Assembly: GCF_003234965.1 (NCBI RefSeq)
Contig: NZ_QKVK01000016.1
Location: 1 to 39,165, forward strand
Direction of reading: 5' to 3'
From: Aestuariivirga litoralis
GTDB lineage: Bacteria > Pseudomonadota > Alphaproteobacteria > Rhizobiales > Aestuariivirgaceae
Length of the DNA stretch: 39,165 bases
Each line of letters opens with the position of its first letter. Positions within the stretch are counted from its first letter, which is position 1. This document shows positions 25,432 to 36,042 of the stretch, in pieces. The notes beneath the pieces are model-generated. The model saw only the letters and a program-made list of their open reading frames with translations. It was not told the origin of the DNA and did no database searches. The translations under genes and the position numbers were made by a program.

Positions 25432-26793
25432 ATGCAGGTTACCGAGACGCACAGCGCTGGCCTCAAGCGCGAATACAAGGTGGTGGTTGGCCAGGCGGAG
25501 CTCGACAAGGAGCTGAACGCCAAGCTGGCGGACATGTCGAAGCGGGCCAACATCAAGGGCTTCCGCCCCGGCAAGGTGCCGGTGGCGCACCTCCGCCGCG
25601 TCTATGGCAAGTCGGCCATGGCGGAAGTGCTGCAGGACGCCGTCGATTCCCGCTCCAAGCAGCTGCTCGAGGAAAAGAACCTGAAGCCGGCCTACCAGCC
25701 GGAAGTGAAGCTGCCGACGGACGAGGCCGAGATTGCCGCCGTCATGGACGGCAAGGGCGACCTCGCCTTCACCATGGCGCTGGAAGTGATCCCCGATTTC
25801 GAGGTGAAGGACCATTCCGGCCTGTCGCTGACCCGCCATGTGGTGGAGGTCGCCGAGGACCAGATCGACGAGACGCTGAAGCGCATCGCGTCGCAGTCCA
25901 AGAATTTCGACGAGAAGCAGGCTGCGGCGGAGAAGGGTGACCGCGTCACCATCAACTTCGTCGGCACCATCGATGGCAAGGCCTTCGACGGCGGCACGGC
26001 GGAAGACGTGGCGCTCGAAATCGGCTCTGGCCAGTTCATCCCCGGCTTCGAGGACCAGCTGATCGGCGCCAAGGCCGGTGACGAGGTCACGGTGAAGGTG
26101 TCCTTCCCGGCCGACTATGGCGTTGCCGAACTCGCCGGCAAGCCGGCCGAATTCGCCACCAAGGTGACCAAGGTCGAGGGTGCCAAGGAAGCCGCCATCG
26201 ACGAGGACTTCGCCAAGAAGATGGGCTTCGAGGACCTCGCCAAGCTGCGCGATACCGTGAAGCAGAGCATGGGCGCCGAATTCGCCCAGATGAGCGCCAT
26301 GAAGCTGAAGCGCGACGTGCTCGACGCGCTCGACAAGGAATATGCCTTCGAACTGCCGGAAAAGCTGGTCGAGGCCGAGTTCAACGGCATCTGGAACGCG
26401 CTCCAGGGCGAGATGACCCGCTCCGGCAAGTCCTTCGCCGACGAGGGCACGACGGAAGAAGAGGCCCGCAAGGAATACCGCGCCATCGCCGAGCGCCGCG
26501 TGCGCCTGGGCCTGGTGCTGGGCCGGATGGGCGAGAAGCAGGGCGTGGTGGTCTCCGAGCAGGAACTGCAGAACGCGCTGATGAACCGCATGCGCCAGTT
26601 CCCCGGCCAGGAGAAGATGGTCATCGACTACTACCGCCGCAATCCGGGCGCCATGATGGAACTGCGCGGGCCGATCTTCGAGCAGAAGGTCGTCGACGGC
26701 ATCGTCGCCACCGCCAAGGTGGACGAGAAGACCGTCACCAAGGACGAACTCCAGAAGATGGTCGAGGACGAGGAGGAGATGGCTTCGGCCTGA
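25432..26793 (+). CDS. tig: Trigger factor, ribosome-bound chaperone and peptidyl-prolyl isomerase
   Basis: Co-translational folding of nascent chains at the ribosome exit. The 453-residue protein has the ribosome-binding signature FRPGKVPVAHLRRVYG near residue 45, the FKBP-type isomerase domain from about 165 to 245 (GDRVTINFVGTIDGKAFDGG, SGQFIPGFEDQLIGAKAGDE) and the long helical C-terminal chaperone domain (LGRMGEKQGVVVSEQELQNA). It lies directly downstream of tRNA-Leu and is followed by an intrinsic terminator. The linkage to clpP, clpX and lon is conserved in many proteobacteria, although here two other genes separate tig from clpP. Confidence 0.98.
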   Translation: MQVTETHSAGLKREYKVVVGQAELDKELNAKLADMSKRANIKGFRPGKVPVAHLRRVYGKSAMAEVLQDAVDSRSKQLLEEKNLKPAYQPEVKLPTDEAEIAAVMDGKGDLAFTMALEVIPDFEVKDHSGLSLTRHVVEVAEDQIDETLKRIASQSKNFDEKQAAAEKGDRVTINFVGTIDGKAFDGGTAEDVALEIGSGQFIPGFEDQLIGAKAGDEVTVKVSFPADYGVAELAGKPAEFATKVTKVEGAKEAAIDEDFAKKMGFEDLAKLRDTVKQSMGAEFAQMSAMKLKRDVLDALDKEYAFELPEKLVEAEFNGIWNALQGEMTRSGKSFADEGTTEEEARKEYRAIAERRVRLGLVLGRMGEKQGVVVSEQELQNALMNRMRQFPGQEKMVIDYYRRNPGAMMELRGPIFEQKVVDGIVATAKVDEKTVTKDELQKMVEDEEEMASA

Positions 26794-26819
26794 TCCCCTC
26801 CGACGGACCGAGTTCGAAG

Positions 26820-26848
26820 CGGCCGGGCCCCCAGGGTCCGGCCGTTTT
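26820..26848 (+). terminator. Intrinsic terminator of tig
   Basis: Stem CGGCCGGGCCC / GGGTCCGGCCG (11 bp with one G-T pair), 3-base loop, then TTTT. Confidence 0.85.
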
Positions 26849-27158
26849 GCTTTGGGGGCGTGGCCTTCGGGAGACCGGGGCGGAACGTGGTGCGGTGCTG
26901 CGCCGCCCCCGCGCCTCCGCGCGCCCCGCGTAGCCAGGGTGCCCCCTCGCGCGCCCCGTGCCCCCTTCCCCTCGTCGCCGGGCTTGTCCCGGCGATCCTT
27001 TCGGGACGCCCGAAACAGGATGCCCGGGACAAGCCCGGGCATGATGGGATGGAGGCAGGGGTGCATGGCCGGGCGAGGCCCGCGCCATGCAGCGGGCTTT
27101 ATTTCTAGTTGAAAAGACCGCCAAAATCGCAAAGATGCACCGAAGGGGGTGATGAACC
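26849..27158. other. Intergenic region with repeat copy C
   Basis: No gene is visible. The stretch is very GC-rich and holds the third copy of the dispersed palindrome (26971-27046). Open frames on both strands here are by-products of the base composition. Confidence 0.5.
26971..27046. repeat. Dispersed palindromic intergenic repeat, copy C
   Basis: Left arm CGTCGCCGGGCTTGTCCC, right arm GGGACAAGCCCGGGCATGAT. The right-arm hairpin is GCCCGGG / CCCGGGC where copies A and B have GGCCGGG / CCCGGCC, a paired change. Confidence 0.85.
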
Positions 27159-27551
27159 TTGCTGATACTCGTCCGCATCGTGCTCGGGTTCCTGGGCTTC
27201 GTGACCAGCTGGTTCATCTCCTATTGGATCTATTTCGCCGGTTATGACCTCGCCGGCAGCCCGTTCCTGGGGCGCGGCGTGCCGTTCCTCCTTGGGATCG
27301 GGGTGGCCATCTTCATCCTCGCAGCCACCGAGCACCTGCAGCACGGGCTTCTCTCCTCGATCGTGCTGGGCGCCGTGGCGCTGGGCGGCATCGGTTTCGT
27401 CGCAGGCTTTTTCGGCCCGATGATCCTCGACCCCGGCGCCAGTCAGGGGCCCCTGTTGAGCCTGCTGATGACGGGGCAGGGCGGCTTCGTGCTGGGCGGC
27501 CCGCTGGGGGCGCTGTGGTGGTGGATCAGGCAGCGGCGCGCTGCGGCCTGA
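27159..27551 (+). CDS. Small membrane protein of unknown function
   Basis: Protein of 130 residues with about four hydrophobic segments: VRIVLGFLGFVTSWFISYWI, VPFLLGIGVAIFILAATEH, LLSSIVLGAVALGGIGFVAG and GGFVLGGPLGALWWWI. A short basic tail (RQRRAAA) ends it. The only start that follows the in-frame TGA at 27150 and fits the GAAGGGGG site (27142-27149) is a TTG at 27159, so I use it. I do not recognise the family. Convergent with the PLP enzyme gene, with 4 bases between them. Confidence 0.65.
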   Translation: MLILVRIVLGFLGFVTSWFISYWIYFAGYDLAGSPFLGRGVPFLLGIGVAIFILAATEHLQHGLLSSIVLGAVALGGIGFVAGFFGPMILDPGASQGPLLSLLMTGQGGFVLGGPLGALWWWIRQRRAAA

Positions 27552-27555
27552 GCCC

Positions 27556-28560
27556 TCACATCAGCCAGGCCTTCACCTGCTCCGCGGTGAGGTTGCTGCC
27601 GCAGAGGACCGTTGCCACGCGGCGGCCCTTGAAGCGGGCGGGGTAGGCCTGGATCGCGGCGACGCCGGCCGCGCCCGAGGGCTCCGCCATCAGGCCGGCC
27701 GTCCGGAAGAGGCTGCGCATGGCGGTGATGATGTCGGCGTCCTCCACCAGCAGCACCTCGTCGACGAGGTGCTGCATGTCTTCGACGGCTTCCCTGATCG
27801 GGACGCGGACGCCGATGCCGTCGGCGATGGTGGCGACCGAGGGCGGGAAGACGAGCGTTCCGCTGCGCCAGGACTTCTCCATGGCATCGGCGCCCTTGGC
27901 CTGCACCCCGATGACCTCGATCCCCGGATGTGCGGCCTTGGCCCAGCGGGCGATGCCGGTGAGGAGCGCGCCATTGCCGAGCGGCACGGCGAGGACGTCG
28001 GGCCTTTCGGGCCCTGCCAGAAGTTCGAGCGCGATGGTGGCGGCACCCTCGGCCGCCTCGGGATCGAGGCCGTCGGCGACCCACAGGCCCCCAGTGGCCC
28101 TGGCATGGGCCTCCCCGGCCTGCTTGGCGGCGTCGAAGTCATGGCCGGTCAACACCATCTCCGCCCCCAGCGCCTTCATGCGGGCGACCTTGAGGGCATT
28201 GGCCGTCGTGGCGGCGAAGAGGGTCAAGGGGATGCCATGGCTGCGGCAGGCATAGGCCAGGGCCTGGCCCCAGTTGCCGGCACTGGCACCCACGAGGCGG
28301 CGGCCCTTCAGGCTGCCGTCCGCCACGCGCGAGGCCACCAGATAGCCCGCCCCCCGGCCCTTGAAGGAGCGGATGGGGTTGGCGGTTTCGAGCTTCAGGG
28401 TGAGGAAACAGGCAAGCGCCTCACTCAGGGGTTCGCAATTGAACTGCGGGGAATTGCGGAAGACCGGATCGATTACCGTGGCCGCCCGCAGCACGTTTTC
28501 GAGGCGCAGGCGGTGGGCGGGCATGGGGTCGGCGGGAAGGGTGAAGGCGAAACTTTTCAT
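27556..28560 (-). CDS. PLP-dependent lyase of fold type II (threonine dehydratase-like)
   Basis: Pyridoxal-phosphate enzyme of 334 residues. The lysine that binds PLP sits in [14 protein letters not shown], the phosphate-contact loop in [16 protein letters not shown], and [18 protein letters not shown] matches the ASxGNxGxA motif of threonine/serine dehydratases and racemases. The C-terminus has [14 protein letters not shown], also typical. There is no ACT domain, so it is not the biosynthetic allosteric IlvA. Possible roles are amino acid deamination, serine or aspartate racemisation, or a diaminopropionate-like lyase activity. Start ATG 28560 is chosen for family fit; the ribosome-binding site is weak. 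Located between tig and clpP on the opposite strand. Confidence 0.87.
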   Translation of the reverse strand: MKSFAFTLPADPMPAHRLRLENVLRAATVIDPVFRNSPQFNCEPLSEALACFLTLKLETANPIRSFKGRGAGYLVASRVADGSLKGRRLVGASAGNWGQALAYACRSHGIPLTLFAATTANALKVARMKALGAEMVLTGHDFDAAKQAGEAHARATGGLWVADGLDPEAAEGAATIALELLAGPERPDVLAVPLGNGALLTGIARWAKAAHPGIEVIGVQAKGADAMEKSWRSGTLVFPPSVATIADGIGVRVPIREAVEDMQHLVDEVLLVEDADIITAMRSLFRTAGLMAEPSGAAGVAAIQAYPARFKGRRVATVLCGSNLTAEQVKAWLM

Positions 28561-28736
28561 GGGGTTCCGGATTGCTGTGTGCAGTGGTTCACTTTTCGCA
28601 TGGCAGGCCAAGCCCTTGCAAATGCTGGGCTTCGCTTCAACCAGGGATTAACGCTGGTGGGGAAGCCTCTTCCATCCTCCCGCAGGCTCACCTATCTAAG
28701 GATCAACACATAACCCGATTCACCCGAAGGACATCC

Positions 28737-29369
28737 ATGCGCGATCCCGTCGAATTCCTGACCACCGGCGCCTTCTGGCCCTCCGTCATCCAGCAGGAGA
28801 GCCGGGGCGAGCGCGTCTATGACCTTCCCTCGCGCCTGCTGCGCGAGCGCATCATCTTCATCACGGGCCCGATCGACGACAACGTGGCGGCGTCCATCTG
28901 CATGCAGCTCCTGTTCCTTGAGGCGGAGAACCCCAAGAAGGAAATCTCCATGTATATCAACAGCCCGGGCGGTGTCGTCACCTCCGGCCTGTCGATCTAC
29001 GACACCATGCAGTTCATCCGCTGCCCCGTTTCCACCACAGTAATGGGGCAAGCGGCGTCCATGGGCTCGCTCCTGCTCACGGCGGGCGAGAAGGGGATGC
29101 GCTTCGCGCTGCCCAATTCCCGCATCATGGTTCACCAGCCTTCCGGCGGCTACCAGGGCCAGGTCACCGACATCCTGATCCATGCCAAGGAAGTGGAAAG
29201 CCTGAAGCGCCGCCTGAACGAGATCTACGTCCACCACACCGGACGCGACTACCAGACCATCGAGGATGCCCTCGAGCGCGACAATTTCTTCACTGCTGAA
29301 GCCGCCCTCGCCTTTGGCCTGATCGACAAGGTCATCGAGAAGCGCGCCGCGCCGGCGGAGGGGAAATAG
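28737..29369 (+). CDS. clpP: ATP-dependent Clp protease proteolytic subunit
   Basis: Serine protease subunit of ClpXP and ClpAP. The 210-residue protein has the catalytic triad S108 in [10 protein letters not shown]133 in MVHQPSGG and D182 in RDNFF. A GAAGGA site precedes ATG 28737; the frame is open further up but the family start is here. It lies upstream of clpX and lon on the same strand, with a hairpin between clpP and clpX suggesting partly separate transcripts. Confidence 0.98.
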   Translation: MRDPVEFLTTGAFWPSVIQQESRGERVYDLPSRLLRERIIFITGPIDDNVAASICMQLLFLEAENPKKEISMYINSPGGVVTSGLSIYDTMQFIRCPVSTTVMGQAASMGSLLLTAGEKGMRFALPNSRIMVHQPSGGYQGQVTDILIHAKEVESLKRRLNEIYVHHTGRDYQTIEDALERDNFFTAEAALAFGLIDKVIEKRAAPAEGK

Positions 29370-29382
29370 TCCCCGAATTGTC

Positions 29383-29404
29383 TACCACCGGGCATTGCGC
29401 CGGT
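29383..29404 (+). terminator. Hairpin after clpP
   Basis: Stem CCACCGG / CCGGTGG with an 8-base loop, 13 bases after the clpP stop codon; no U-run, so it may be an mRNA end or processing hairpin rather than a full terminator. Confidence 0.4.
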
Positions 29405-29563
29405 GGGGCAGGTGGTAATCAATTCTTGATTAACCATGTCTGCCCATGCTGAATACATGATTTGATCCGGTTCGCCGGACCCCGTGACGGAACTGCGGCA
29501 ATGGCGGTGAAGTCTTGTTAGAGACTGCGTGCGTATCATGCAGCACATGTCCAAGGAGATGGA

Positions 29564-30832
29564 ATGAGTAAGGCAACGGGGAGCGACAGCAAGAACACCT
29601 TGTACTGCTCCTTCTGCGGCAAGAGCCAGCATGAGGTCCGCAAGCTGATTGCGGGCCCGACCGTGTTCATCTGCGATGAATGCGTGGAGCTGTGCATGGA
29701 CATCATCCGCGAGGAGAACAAGACCTCGCTGGCGAAATCCAAGGACGGCGTGCCGACCCCGCACGAGATCCGGAAAGTCCTGGACGACTATGTCATCGGC
29801 CAGGAGCACGCCAAGAAGGTGCTCTCGGTCGCCGTGCACAATCATTACAAGCGCCTGAACCACGCCCAGAAGAACAACGACGTGGAACTGGCGAAGTCGA
29901 ACATCCTGCTGGTCGGCCCCACGGGCTCCGGCAAGACGCTGCTGGCCCAGACCCTGGCCCGCATCCTGGACGTTCCCTTCACCATGGCGGACGCCACGAC
30001 GCTGACCGAAGCCGGCTACGTGGGCGAGGACGTCGAGAACATCATCCTGAAGCTGCTGCAGGCGGCCGACTACAATGTCGAGCGCGCCCAGCGCGGCATC
30101 GTCTACATCGATGAGGTCGACAAGATCAGCCGCAAGTCGGACAACCCGTCCATCACGCGTGATGTGTCGGGCGAGGGCGTCCAGCAGGCGCTGCTCAAGA
30201 TCATGGAAGGTACTGTTGCCTCCGTGCCGCCGCAGGGCGGCCGCAAGCACCCGCAGCAGGAATTCCTGCAGGTGGACACGACCAACATCCTGTTCATCTG
30301 CGGCGGTGCCTTCGCCGGCCTCGAGCGCATCATCAACCAGCGTTCCAAGGGCTCGGGCCTCGGCTTCGGCGCCGAGATCCGTTCCAACGAGGACCGCCGC
30401 ACGGGTGCCGTGCTGCGCGAGCTGGAGCCGGAAGACCTTCTGAAGTTCGGCCTCATCCCCGAATTCGTCGGCCGTCTGCCCGTCGTGGCCACGCTCGAGG
30501 ACCTCGACGAGGCAGCTCTCGTCCAGATCCTGGTCGAGCCGAAGAATGCGCTGGTCAAGCAGTACCAGCGCCTGTTCGAGATGGAAGGCGTGAAGCTGAA
30601 CTTCCCCGAGGAAGCTCTCGGCGCCATCGCCAGGCGCGCCATCGAACGCAAGACCGGTGCGCGCGGCCTCCGCTCCATCATGGAGTCGATCCTGCTCGAG
30701 ACCATGTTCGACCTGCCCGCCATGTCGGACGTCGAGGAAGTTGTGATTTCCAAGGACGTGGTGGACGGAACGGCCAAGCCGCTCCTCATCTATGCCGACA
30801 AGCAGGGCGGCAAGGCCACCGTCTCCGCCTGA
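29564..30832 (+). CDS. clpX: Clp protease ATP-binding subunit ClpX
   Basis: AAA+ unfoldase that delivers substrates to ClpP; in alphaproteobacteria it also degrades cell-cycle regulators. The 422-residue protein has the N-terminal zinc finger C15, C18, C37, C40, the Walker A motif GPTGSGKT (118-125), Walker B YIDEVDKI, the pore and sensor regions ([22 protein letters not shown]-like text SNEDRRTG) and the C-terminal [13 protein letters not shown]. An AAGGAG site precedes ATG 29564. It is 194 bases downstream of clpP and is followed by a terminator. Confidence 0.98.
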   Translation: MSKATGSDSKNTLYCSFCGKSQHEVRKLIAGPTVFICDECVELCMDIIREENKTSLAKSKDGVPTPHEIRKVLDDYVIGQEHAKKVLSVAVHNHYKRLNHAQKNNDVELAKSNILLVGPTGSGKTLLAQTLARILDVPFTMADATTLTEAGYVGEDVENIILKLLQAADYNVERAQRGIVYIDEVDKISRKSDNPSITRDVSGEGVQQALLKIMEGTVASVPPQGGRKHPQQEFLQVDTTNILFICGGAFAGLERIINQRSKGSGLGFGAEIRSNEDRRTGAVLRELEPEDLLKFGLIPEFVGRLPVVATLEDLDEAALVQILVEPKNALVKQYQRLFEMEGVKLNFPEEALGAIARRAIERKTGARGLRSIMESILLETMFDLPAMSDVEEVVISKDVVDGTAKPLLIYADKQGGKATVSA

Positions 30833-30854
30833 ACTTCGTCCTGCAAGTAATTGG

Positions 30855-30881
30855 AATGGCCGGGTGAATGCCCGGCCATTT
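30855..30881 (+). terminator. Intrinsic terminator of clpX
   Basis: Perfect 10-bp stem AATGGCCGGG / CCCGGCCATT with a 6-base loop and a short T tail (TT at 30880-30881). A second hairpin CTCCCGCT / AGCGGGAG follows at 30897-30917. Confidence 0.75.
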
Positions 30882-31119
30882 CGCGTTAAGCGTCCTCTCC
30901 CGCTGGAGGAGCGGGAGAAGACGAGCCTTGGAGCGCATTGAAATTTCCTCATGCACTCTCCACATCTGACCCGACGCTGAGGCTGCTCTTTGGGGGGATT
31001 TATGCGTAGAATACGCGTGAGACTCACTGATTTGCGGCTCGACGACACAAGAACCCGGGCGCCCTTGTTTGGCGGCTTTTCCGCGCCAGACTCAGAGGCG
31101 GCCCATGAAAGGAAGTAGT

Positions 31120-33540
<2,421 letters not shown>

Positions 33541-33560
33541 TCCTCATCCACCCAAGCTCG

Positions 33561-33587
33561 AGGGCCGCCTTTCGGGGCGGCCCTTTT
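33561..33587 (+). terminator. Intrinsic terminator of lon
   Basis: Perfect stem AGGGCCGCC / GGCGGCCCT with loop TTTCGG and tail TTT, 20 bases after the lon stop codon. Confidence 0.85.
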
Positions 33588-33589
33588 CG

Positions 33590-33788
33590 TTTCTGCCGCA
33601 AGATCGTGCAGAGGCCGCGCGGCGCGCCGCGAAAACTTGAAATTCGCTACGAATCACCGACACATGGATCTCGTAATGCGTTTCGGGCGTGGCAACTCAG
33701 CGAGGAGACGGAGCAGCCCAGAGTTCGTTTCTGGAACCACCCAAATCACATCAGCCCCGTGCGCCCTCAGAACCCGCACGGGGTTTTT
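33590..33788 (+). ncRNA. Candidate non-coding transcript ahead of tRNA-Val
   Basis: The 200 bases after the lon terminator carry no gene but end in a second, complete intrinsic terminator (33755-33788), which implies an RNA made from this interval. A small hairpin CCAGA / TCTGG lies at 33718-33733. A convincing promoter is not seen: TTGAAA at 33637 lacks a good -10. It could equally be a remnant 3' end of a lost gene such as that for HU. Confidence 0.25.
33755..33788 (+). terminator. Strong intrinsic terminator upstream of tRNA-Val
   Basis: Perfect 9-bp stem CCCCGTGCG / CGCACGGGG with an 11-base loop and TTTTT tail; the second terminator after lon with no gene between the two. Confidence 0.85.
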
Positions 33789-33834
33789 CTTCGGCTTGAT
33801 TGTGGGGTCCGGGAAGGCTAAGCCACCCGCGGAA

Positions 33835-33910
<76 letters not shown>

Positions 33911-34361
33911 TAAATCACTGAAATAATTGGCAAAAGATAGCCCATTGAGGGCTCCGTTGGTTGCTTCAAACTGGTGTCAGCACAGTGTCAGCATCGAGTG
34001 CGAAGTGATTATCGAAGCGGCGCTCGCGGGACTCGACTTTCAACCGCATCCCAATAATCTACCCGCGGTGTTCGTTTCCTGTGCCAGGGCATCGGGGGAG
34101 TGAGGGCATCACACCCTCACCAACTCCCGCTCCCCGTGTCTCTTGCCGGGTCCGCGTAGACGCGCAGACCAGCGCCATCAAGGCGGGCAACCTGGGGTGA
34201 CTTGAGGCGGCCCAGGAACCGGATCGAGCGAGGGGTGCTGCAGCGCCACGAGCGATGGTCCGGCCGATGCAGCTGTGAACGGCGGATATCCGTTCGACGG
34301 CCTAGAACTCACAACCCTTGTGGTTCGTGAGCGCTCACCGAACCAGAAAGGATGAGGGCCA
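33911..34361. other. Non-coding left part of the island beside tRNA-Val
   Basis: No recognisable gene. Directly after the tRNA the sequence becomes AT-richer. It contains the direct repeat GTGTCAGCA (33974-33982 and 33985-33993) and a hairpin GTGAGGG / CCCTCAC extended by GGGAG / CTCCC (34096-34128). Short open frames exist but none has a start with a ribosome-binding site. Confidence 0.5.
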
Positions 34362-34460
34362 ATGGCCCGCTCCAAACTGGAGACGAAAGTGGAGATCAGG
34401 ATCAATTTCGCCTCATGCCTCTGGCCTGTCGTGTGGTTGATTGCTGTATTCCTCACATAG
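34362..34460 (+). CDS. Small single-span membrane peptide, phage-like
   Basis: Possible 32-residue protein starting MARSKLETKVEIRINFASC and ending in a hydrophobic stretch WPVVWLIAVFLT. The charged N-terminus followed by one transmembrane segment is reminiscent of small membrane peptides found in prophages of this order. AGGATGAGGG lies just upstream of the ATG, and an intrinsic terminator starts 7 bases after the stop, so a real short transcript unit is plausible. Function unknown; it could also be chance. Confidence 0.4.
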   Translation: MARSKLETKVEIRINFASCLWPVVWLIAVFLT

Positions 34461-34467
34461 TCGGGAG

Positions 34468-34493
34468 GCCCCAGGCTAATCCCTGGGGCTTTT
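34468..34493 (+). terminator. Intrinsic terminator after the small membrane peptide
   Basis: Perfect 8-bp stem GCCCCAGG / CCTGGGGC with loop CTAATC and tail TTTT. Confidence 0.8.
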
Positions 34494-34830
34494 CCTTCTT
34501 GAGAGTGGATACAACATCGAGACCGCGCTCAGCTGCGATGGCCTTGGCTTCGGGTGTGAGACCGGCGATCTTCACGGCGCGCTGCACTTTGGTGCGACCT
34601 AGCCAGGTCGCGGGCTGATTTGCGTTCGCAACTCGGGCCGGCCACCTTGGGGTCTTGGAGCAACTTGCGCCAAAACCTGCTCGGCCAGTTCCACCCACCG
34701 GGAGACTTGCTCCGAACGCTGCACCAGCCTCAATTCCACGCAGTGCAGGGTATCGCTGATCTCCCACATCTCGGCCTGTTCGCGGCTCAAGGCATCGGGA
34801 TCGCTGAGCCGAACCTTCTGGACCACCCCC
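34490..34830 (-). pseudogene. ParB-like nuclease/partition protein, frameshifted remnant
   Basis: On the minus strand one frame reads RLSDPDALSREQAEMWEISD followed by TLHCVELRLVQRSEQVSRWV and AEQVLAQVAPRPQGGRPE, which follows the ParB/Spo0J core (E-I-x-E-N-L-H-R-x-E-L-T, then QGGRPEGG). The continuation is found in two other frames: KSARDLA (ParB has AARELGI) and then RTKVQRAVKIAGLTPEAKAI followed by AAERGLD. At least two frameshifts are therefore needed to rejoin it, and the N-terminus and the far C-terminus are missing. Proteins of this form occur in phages and integrative elements of alphaproteobacteria. The match is by eye from family knowledge. Confidence 0.6.
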
Positions 34831-34837
34831 TCGGTCC

Positions 34838-34867
34838 TTGCCGGTTTCACACACCAAGGCGTAAAAT
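34838..34867 (+). promoter_or_regulatory. Promoter of the exported protein gene at 34902
   Basis: TTGCCG (34838-34843) and TAAAAT (34862-34867) with an 18-base spacer, 35 bases before the ATG, which also has TGGAGG upstream. Confidence 0.55.
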
Positions 34868-34901
34868 GACACCATGTAATTTTCAGGGTTTGGAGGTATC
34901 C

Positions 34902-35330
34902 ATGCGGCGTCTGGTGGTTGCGGCGACTTTTGGCGCCGTCTTCGGCGTGTTGCCGGCTCATTCGGCTGTTGTCGTCGCCCCGTTCAATTGCACCACGGGC
35001 ACGATTTGTGGCACGGCGTTGATGAAGATTCCGAGCAATTACGGCAATGGTTCTGTGTATTCGGTTAGCTGTGAGTGGTCGGCCGGGACCGTAACCAAGC
35101 TGGAACTGAATGTGGCGTCTGCAAACGGGGCTACAATCTACGAAAAGATGTTCTTTCCAATACTCCCCGAGGAAAAGACCGCCCGCGCCGCAACAAAATC
35201 GGTTGTAAGAGGATCGGCCGCGTATTTCCTTCCCATTGACAATACGACGGGCCAGTTACTTAGGGTCGTCCTAACGACTAGCACAGCAGGTGCAAACAAG
35301 GGCACATGCTACATTGTGAGGCGAGACTAA
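34902..35330 (+). CDS. Exported protein of unknown function
   Basis: Protein of 142 residues. The signal peptide is MRRLVVAATFGAVFGVLPAH, with cleavage expected after HSA. The mature part is about 120 residues, mostly predicted beta-strand in appearance (YGNGSVYSVSCEWSAGTVTK, TGQLLRVVLTTSTAGANKG), and has four cysteines (NCTTGTIC, VSCEW, GTCYIV) that could form two disulfides. Both a promoter and a TGGAGG ribosome-binding site are visible, and the frame is intact, so this is probably an expressed gene within the otherwise decayed island. I do not recognise a family. Confidence 0.65.
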   Translation: MRRLVVAATFGAVFGVLPAHSAVVVAPFNCTTGTICGTALMKIPSNYGNGSVYSVSCEWSAGTVTKLELNVASANGATIYEKMFFPILPEEKTARAATKSVVRGSAAYFLPIDNTTGQLLRVVLTTSTAGANKGTCYIVRRD

Positions 35331-35767
35331 CGCCCCTGCCCGAGAAGCGATAGGAGCCGTTGTCAACGGCTGGCCTGCTCTAGCGCCTACCGAATCGCAA
35401 CTGTAACAATCTGCTAAATACGAAAGGTGTGGTACTCAGCGGTCAACTCCAGCGCCGGTTCGTCAGCAGCGTGAGCAAGGCGGCTTCGACTGCCCCCCGT
35501 CTGGCGGCGCTCCTCAGCCACCGCGATCGTCCGCGCACGGTGGGCGTTCAGAAGTCGTCGCCAAATGCCCACACCATCCCTCCGCCCCGCCGCGCTGGTC
35601 GGCCCCTGCATCTCCCCCAGCACGCCGTCGACGATCACGGCAGAGCATTCGAGGCAGCCGCCTTGCCTGGCAAGTGAGACGGGGGCGCTTCACAAAGACC
35701 GTGCCATATTCCGGGGCGGTTTCCACGCCCTCCGATGAGATGCTGTGGCACATTGGGGCGGAGCGGA
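35331..35767 (-). pseudogene. Possible broken gene, two minus-strand frames
   Basis: A minus-strand frame ending at 35514 begins MIRSAPMCHSISSEGVETAP (from 35771) and reads on to EYGTVFVKRPRLTCQ near 35670; a second frame, one shift away, continues QGGCLECSAVIVDGVLGEMQ and runs to a stop at 35414 with RTIAVAEERRQTGG. Joined, they look like one protein of about 115 residues broken by a single frameshift near 35665. I do not recognise it, and the coding character is judged only by eye. Confidence 0.3.
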
Positions 35768-36042
35768 TCACTTTGGACAGGTAGCAATCAATACGATACC
35801 AAGCCGGTCAAAATAGGCTTCGGCTCCGCACACGAAGCGTGTGTATTCATCTCGAACCACTGCTTCAGGATCCCGTAGACGTAGAGCGTTACCAAACCCC
35901 AGTCGCTCCAGATTCACGCGCAAGAAACCCGAATCAATACCTAAATAAAGCGGATCTGTATGTCGCTTAGATCAAAAGCACTCAGCAACCGTGAACCAAA
36001 GCACGCGGTCGAGCGCGCGCCGGGATTGATCAGCCGCACCAC
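35768..36042 (-). pseudogene. Possible small gene broken by a frameshift
   Basis: Downstream of the nuclease gene and overlapping its end by 13 bases, a minus-strand frame starts at GTG 36042 (VVRLINPGARSTACFGSRLL, SAFDLSDIQIRFI) and stops at TAG 35941. A second frame, shifted by one base, overlaps it and continues DPLYLGIDSGFLRVNLERLG, FGNALRLRDPEAVVRDEYTR and FVCGAEAYFDRLGIVLIATC to a stop at 35768. Together they would give about 95 residues. Family unknown; the two frames read like protein, but this is a judgement by eye. Confidence 0.35.

Noticed and set aside
29249-31048. A 599-codon minus-strand frame across clpX
   Set aside because: Shadow of clpP-clpX; composition typical of antisense to GC-rich genes.
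33974-33993. CRISPR-like repeats
   Set aside because: Only two 9-base units with a 2-base gap; no array anywhere in the window.
35941-35965. Programmed ribosomal frameshift
   Set aside because: No canonical slippery heptamer or downstream structure; ordinary mutation in a decaying region is more likely.
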